From Candidatus Bathyarchaeota archaeon (GTDB lineage: Archaea > Thermoproteota > Bathyarchaeia > TCS64), in the NCBI GenBank assembly GCA_014730055.1, contig WJIV01000067.1:8513-72512 (forward strand): 64,000 nt of DNA. Reading direction: 5' to 3'. This document shows positions 61,033 through 64,000 of the stretch, one piece after another. The notes beneath the pieces are model-generated. The model did not search any database. It was not told where the DNA came from and saw only the letters and a program-made list of their open reading frames with translations. How positions within the stretch are numbered: the stretch's first letter is position 1; each line of letters opens with the position of its first letter. The translations under genes were made by a program, and so were the position numbers.

Positions 61033-61404
61033 TCAAAATTCTAGTACGAAGGTATTATAATAAATTAGTCTTTCAATGCACTTCCATCTTCCTTTTGCCT
61101 TAACGGAGAAATATCTATGAGAATCACATATGCATTTAGAGTTTCTAGGATCAGGGCATTTCTTTATCATAAGTTCTATATCTTTCAGCTCAGCCTCTGG
61201 AATGTAGATACCTTTATGGTTAACGTACTCTTCTCTAAGGTTGCCTCTTCTAGATTCCTCATATAATCCCAAGGATTTGAATCCGCATCTTGTACATCTG
61301 AGGACTTGGAGGGTTATCTCATCAGAGCGAGTGTCGGGAGGGATTTCAATGCTAGAAGTAATTTCAAGTTCCTTATTTTTGCACTCTGGACACAAGAACC
61401 CCAA
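61033..61404 (-). CDS. Archaeal zinc-ribbon protein with second cysteine-rich motif
   Basis: A 123-residue protein that starts with TTG at 61404 (MGFLCPECKNKELE). CPEC and CTRC form an N-terminal zinc ribbon; LGLYEESRRGNLREEYVNHKG follows; then CPDPRNSKCICDSH gives three Cys and a His near residue 100, which may hold a second metal. I recall similar conserved hypothetical proteins in other archaea. The function, perhaps nucleic acid binding, is unknown. Confidence 0.65.
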   Translation of the reverse strand: MGFLCPECKNKELEITSSIEIPPDTRSDEITLQVLRCTRCGFKSLGLYEESRRGNLREEYVNHKGIYIPEAELKDIELMIKKCPDPRNSKCICDSHRYFSVKAKGRWKCIERLIYYNTFVLEF

Positions 61405-61486
61405 ACCAGTTCAACCAGTTATGATTGGGTTAATTAGAGATTTAAATCAACTGAAACATAGGAATAGATTCCCAAGAGTAACTAAT

Positions 61487-61720
61487 TTATAAGTATTCGA
61501 ACAGGATGCCAAGAACCCCCAATACAAATACAATTGCTGTTCCTGTGATGTTAACTATATTGAGTAATATATTGCCATACTCTTTCGATTTATGCAAAGA
61601 GTAGTCACACCTTCGGTTTCTCCTGATATTTTTACAGCGTTCATATTGGTCCCAACAAGGTGTATTACACTCAGAGACGGGAAAAACTGTTAAAGAGGGT
61701 AAAAAGACCTGTTCACACAG
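61487..61720 (-). other. Possible cysteine-rich membrane protein gene without a clear start
   Basis: A frame open from 61720 down to a TAA at 61487-61489 reads CEQVFLPSLTVFPVSECN, CWDQYERCKNIRRNRRCDY and a C-terminal helix IVNITGTAIVFVLGVLGILF. The residue choice (cysteine cluster, then a membrane helix) looks protein-like. But the only standard in-frame start is a TTG at 61597, after the cysteines; upstream of it only CTG is available before an in-frame TAG. It may be a remnant or use an unusual start. Confidence 0.3.
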
Positions 61721-61843
61721 AAATAAGAACGTGCACCTCTATAATGGATTATAAAACCCGTCTGTTCTCACCCAGACTGGCATAATATAAAGATGATATA
61801 AATATAAAACAAAGGGAACCATCAAAGGCTAGAAAGGTTTCAT

Positions 61844-62767
61844 TTAAATCATTTTTTTACTGTATATTGGGTTAGACCATGCGATCTTACCCTCATAATC
61901 ACTGATTTTTATCCTGACATAGGTCTCACCAACTCTTCCAGGGTAGGAAGCGTAGGTTAGAGGAGAGGCTTCCGCATAGAACCTCATTCCTAGTGAAGGC
62001 GTAGATACGAAAGAAATAGTCTTTACTGGCGAGCACTCAACATGGATCACACCTTCAACATCCACGGCTATGTTCTTCAGTTCTGGACCATTACTGGAGT
62101 AGAAAAACCCATTCCTGATACTATCCACGATATCTTCCCTTGTTAGCGCTCCTGCTTTTACGTTAATCCAGGCACCACAGGCATCAAGTGGAACCCCTTT
62201 TCTGTTGGATCCATGGTGATCATCCACGGCATATATTTGTGGGCGCCTACCAGCGACGATCAATCCATCTATATGCGCAGAGGATAACCCGGTATCACGC
62301 TCGTAGTCACAACTGGTGTTGTAGATCTCGACGCCGTGGTACCTGTCGATCTTCATCATGTCATTGTGATTGAGGCCCGACCAGTACGGATGAGCTAAGA
62401 TCGATATTCCACCCTCGTCGTTAATATAGTTAATTACTTCCTGGGGGTCAAATTTCTCATCAAAGTCATCGAAGGGAAGTGTTTTGTCCACACCTAGTGC
62501 GACAATGTGGTAGAATGTTCCTGCCTGAGACTTGCCTATACATATTTCCTCTCCAGGTAAAACTAGGAAGTCAGGCTCATGGATACTTTTAATATCGGTT
62601 ACCATACTGTGATCCGTTATTGACAGAAAGTCGTATCCGGCATCCTTGTAGATATTAACCAGTTCCTCAGGGGACCTGCTCCCATCTGAGAATGTTGAGT
62701 GAGCATGAATATTCCCCTTAAACCATCGTCCCCCAAGCTCGAAGGGATTAGTAAATTCACGTATCAA
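61844..62767 (-). CDS. PHP-domain metal-dependent phosphoesterase
   Basis: A 307-residue PHP protein. Metal motifs: GNIHAHSTFSDGSRSPEEL (HxH), FLSITDHSMVTD (DH), LPGEEICI (E), ILAHPYWSG (H) and AVDDHHGSN (DxH). This set matches PHP phosphoesterases such as those hydrolysing phosphate mono- or diesters (YciV/TrpH group). The last 80 residues form a beta-rich domain (ISFVSTPSLGMRFYAE) that I do not recognise. Substrate unknown. Confidence 0.85.
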   Translation of the reverse strand: MIREFTNPFELGGRWFKGNIHAHSTFSDGSRSPEELVNIYKDAGYDFLSITDHSMVTDIKSIHEPDFLVLPGEEICIGKSQAGTFYHIVALGVDKTLPFDDFDEKFDPQEVINYINDEGGISILAHPYWSGLNHNDMMKIDRYHGVEIYNTSCDYERDTGLSSAHIDGLIVAGRRPQIYAVDDHHGSNRKGVPLDACGAWINVKAGALTREDIVDSIRNGFFYSSNGPELKNIAVDVEGVIHVECSPVKTISFVSTPSLGMRFYAEASPLTYASYPGRVGETYVRIKISDYEGKIAWSNPIYSKKMI

Positions 62768-62881
62768 AGATATTCATATAAAAACGTTATCGGGGTGATT
62801 TTAGTTTTCTCAAAAGTCTAGAAGCTGATAACTTTTCGGAAAAACTAAAATCCTGAAAGGGTACCTTTACATGATTGCCTA

Positions 62882-63310
62882 ATGAGCCTACAATCTCCTC
62901 ACGAGTTCTACAATGTATATAGAGATGACCCAGCTGAAGCTAAAAGAGAAGCATACAGGATAGGTCAAAGAATGGGCTTAGCTATAATGGAAGAGGAAGA
63001 CATTGAGGGCCAGGGATTGAAAGACCTCTCGGAGATAATTGAATGCGCCATGAGACAGATTTATGGTGAACATAACACGATAGTCGAGGACGGTAGGGTT
63101 ATTATAAGTAATAGCGGGTTCTGCGCTATCATGAGGGCTGCCTTAACCCATAACTTTTCTTGGAGATGGATCGATGAGCACCTCGCTTGGCCCTGTCTCG
63201 AGGGATTAGCCTCAATCGTAAGATGTGATTATGAACTCCGTATCCCCTCGGCAAGGTGCAGAGGAGATAAAGAGTGTATCCATGTGTTCGAATTAAAAAA
63301 GGATAAATAA
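62882..63310 (+). CDS. V4R-like small-molecule-binding domain protein
   Basis: A 142-residue protein. The end CLEGLASIVRCDYELRIPSARCRGDKECIHVFEL is described here by its key parts: CLEGLAS, ELRIPSARCRGD and CIHVFEL. This pattern (E-x-x-C-xx-GDxxC-xH-xF) is typical of V4R and L-2-amino-thiazoline-carboxylate-hydrolase-like domains that bind small ligands or metals. The N-terminal half is helical. It is probably cytoplasmic and its ligand is not known. Confidence 0.6.
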   Translation: MSLQSPHEFYNVYRDDPAEAKREAYRIGQRMGLAIMEEEDIEGQGLKDLSEIIECAMRQIYGEHNTIVEDGRVIISNSGFCAIMRAALTHNFSWRWIDEHLAWPCLEGLASIVRCDYELRIPSARCRGDKECIHVFELKKDK

Positions 63311-63643
63311 AATTAATTGCATTCTTTTTTGAAGTTGGAATGAACTTGTTAAAATCAAGTCGTATCCAATCCAAGGAGACATCTGGAGGAATATTCATAG
63401 GTACCTTTAAGATAAAGCCCGGATAAATTAGAAAAACTCCTATCAGTTGAAATCAGATCTGGTAAATTTCCCCCAGTTTCTAATAACATCCTTAAGCTCC
63501 ATTTCTTAATCAATTACTTGAATACGGAGAAAGAATCCCTTATACTCATATCATAAATCCTTAAAGATCTCATTAAGCCAACCTTTACTTCATAAACCCA
63601 ATATAGATGCTCTAATCTAGTTCTATGAGAACGTGGAATCCTC
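63311..63643. other. AT-rich spacer before the final partial gene
   Basis: About 330 bases. A 28-codon ATG frame (around 63341-63427) has no supporting signal and was not called. No tRNA, repeat or clear promoter found. Confidence 0.3.
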
Positions 63644-64000
63644 ATGGAATCTTTGAGCTTCAAGGAATTTGACAATCCCAAGTTCCCGGTAAAGTCCTCG
63701 TACCCCGAGACTGCGAGATACTACGAGACAACTAAAAAGAAGTACTCGTATCAGGTCTTCCTAAGAGAGAGAAAGGAAAAGTACGTGCGAATGTTAAGAG
63801 AGGAGTACGAGAAATACAGAAAATACGGAGGAGGTACCTTAAAGAGCGTATTCCCGAAATTAGTCGTAAAAATACAAAAAGTATATGTGCCAGCATATCA
63901 GACGGCGGACAGGAAAGCATACTTTATGGACCTCCAGGGCCTTCTGAAACTCCATGGAGTTAAGCATTGGATATATGCATTTTCTGGAACAATAGAATCC
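63644..64000 (+). CDS. Unknown basic, Tyr/Lys-rich protein, 5' part
   Basis: An ATG frame open for 119 codons to the end of the window; the gene continues outside. It starts MESLSFKEFDNPKFPVKSS and is rich in Lys, Arg and Tyr (KKKYSYQVFLRERKEKYVRM, EEYEKYRKYGGG), then turns into a mixed fold DRKAYFMDLQGLLKLHGVKH. No membrane helix or motif is visible in this part. I cannot name the family. Confidence 0.6.
   Translation, partial: MESLSFKEFDNPKFPVKSSYPETARYYETTKKKYSYQVFLRERKEKYVRMLREEYEKYRKYGGGTLKSVFPKLVVKIQKVYVPAYQTADRKAYFMDLQGLLKLHGVKHWIYAFSGTIES

Noticed and set aside
61241..61492. Plus-strand frame across the zinc-ribbon gene
   Set aside because: It is a shadow of the minus-strand gene, whose cysteine pairs and length are convincing.
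1..64000. tRNA, rRNA, CRISPR arrays and insertion sequences
   Set aside because: I looked for T-loop signatures, regularly spaced repeats, inverted terminal repeats and transposase motifs in the spacers and found none; a covariance-model search would be the proper test.

Overview
The window is archaeal chromosomal DNA. It encodes S3Ae, L15e, L10e, L21e, aIF2 gamma, aIF1A, PCNA, FEN1, two ATP-dependent DNA ligases, RNA polymerase subunits L and F, transcription factor TFS, the exosome subunit Csl4, SRP54, archaeal Dph2 and archease. TATA-like boxes (TTTATA or TTTTAT) lie about 25-45 bases before many starts, and TTG and GTG starts are common. The PCNA/TFS/RpoL/Csl4 and L21e/RpoF/DUF655 neighbourhoods recall euryarchaeal order. 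No methanogenesis genes are present, and I cannot name the lineage; an uncultivated euryarchaeal-type group is my inference. I saw no tRNA, rRNA, CRISPR array or insertion sequence.

Layout. 0-4 kb: end of a Yip1-like membrane protein, two tandem M28-family peptidases and a possible GPP34-like protein. 4-13 kb: ribosomal protein S3Ae; a nucleotidyltransferase, GlmM and GlmU-like cluster for UDP-GlcNAc-type sugar nucleotides; a YchF/OBG-like GTPase; phosphoglycerate dehydrogenase; and a FAD-oxidoreductase/glycosyltransferase pair. 13-21 kb, minus strand: a short L15e, a K+-independent-type proton-pumping pyrophosphatase, a P2-type cation ATPase, an Fcf1-like PIN protein, an FMN reductase and aIF2 gamma, which has no ATG, GTG or TTG start. 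21-31 kb: a ribbon-helix-helix protein with ATP sulfurylase, parvulin, a radical SAM/SPASM enzyme, a class V aminotransferase, a TspO-like protein, single-chain GMP synthetase, archease, and a four-cluster ferredoxin coupled to a tungsten-type aldehyde oxidoreductase.

31.5-42.1 kb is a long minus-strand information-processing block: PCNA, TFS, DUF99, RpoL, Csl4, PolX, DNA ligase, Dph2, L10e, DUF655, RpoF, L21e and SRP54. 42-49 kb holds aIF1A, a DHDPS/NAL-family lyase, an acyl-CoA ligase, a PH/SHOCT protein, an ECF transporter S component and an M20 amidohydrolase. 49.5-52.2 kb carries a second ATP-dependent ligase coupled to FEN1.

52-64 kb is looser accessory DNA: a DUF401 permease, an MFS carrier, an esterase, a THEP1-type NTPase, a YprB-like exonuclease with altered catalytic motifs, NhaA, a PHP phosphoesterase and a V4R-like protein, with AT-rich spacers. 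Several short genes can be read in the spacers, including a 53-residue desulforedoxin-like protein and two small membrane proteins. A gene of unknown function runs off the right end.
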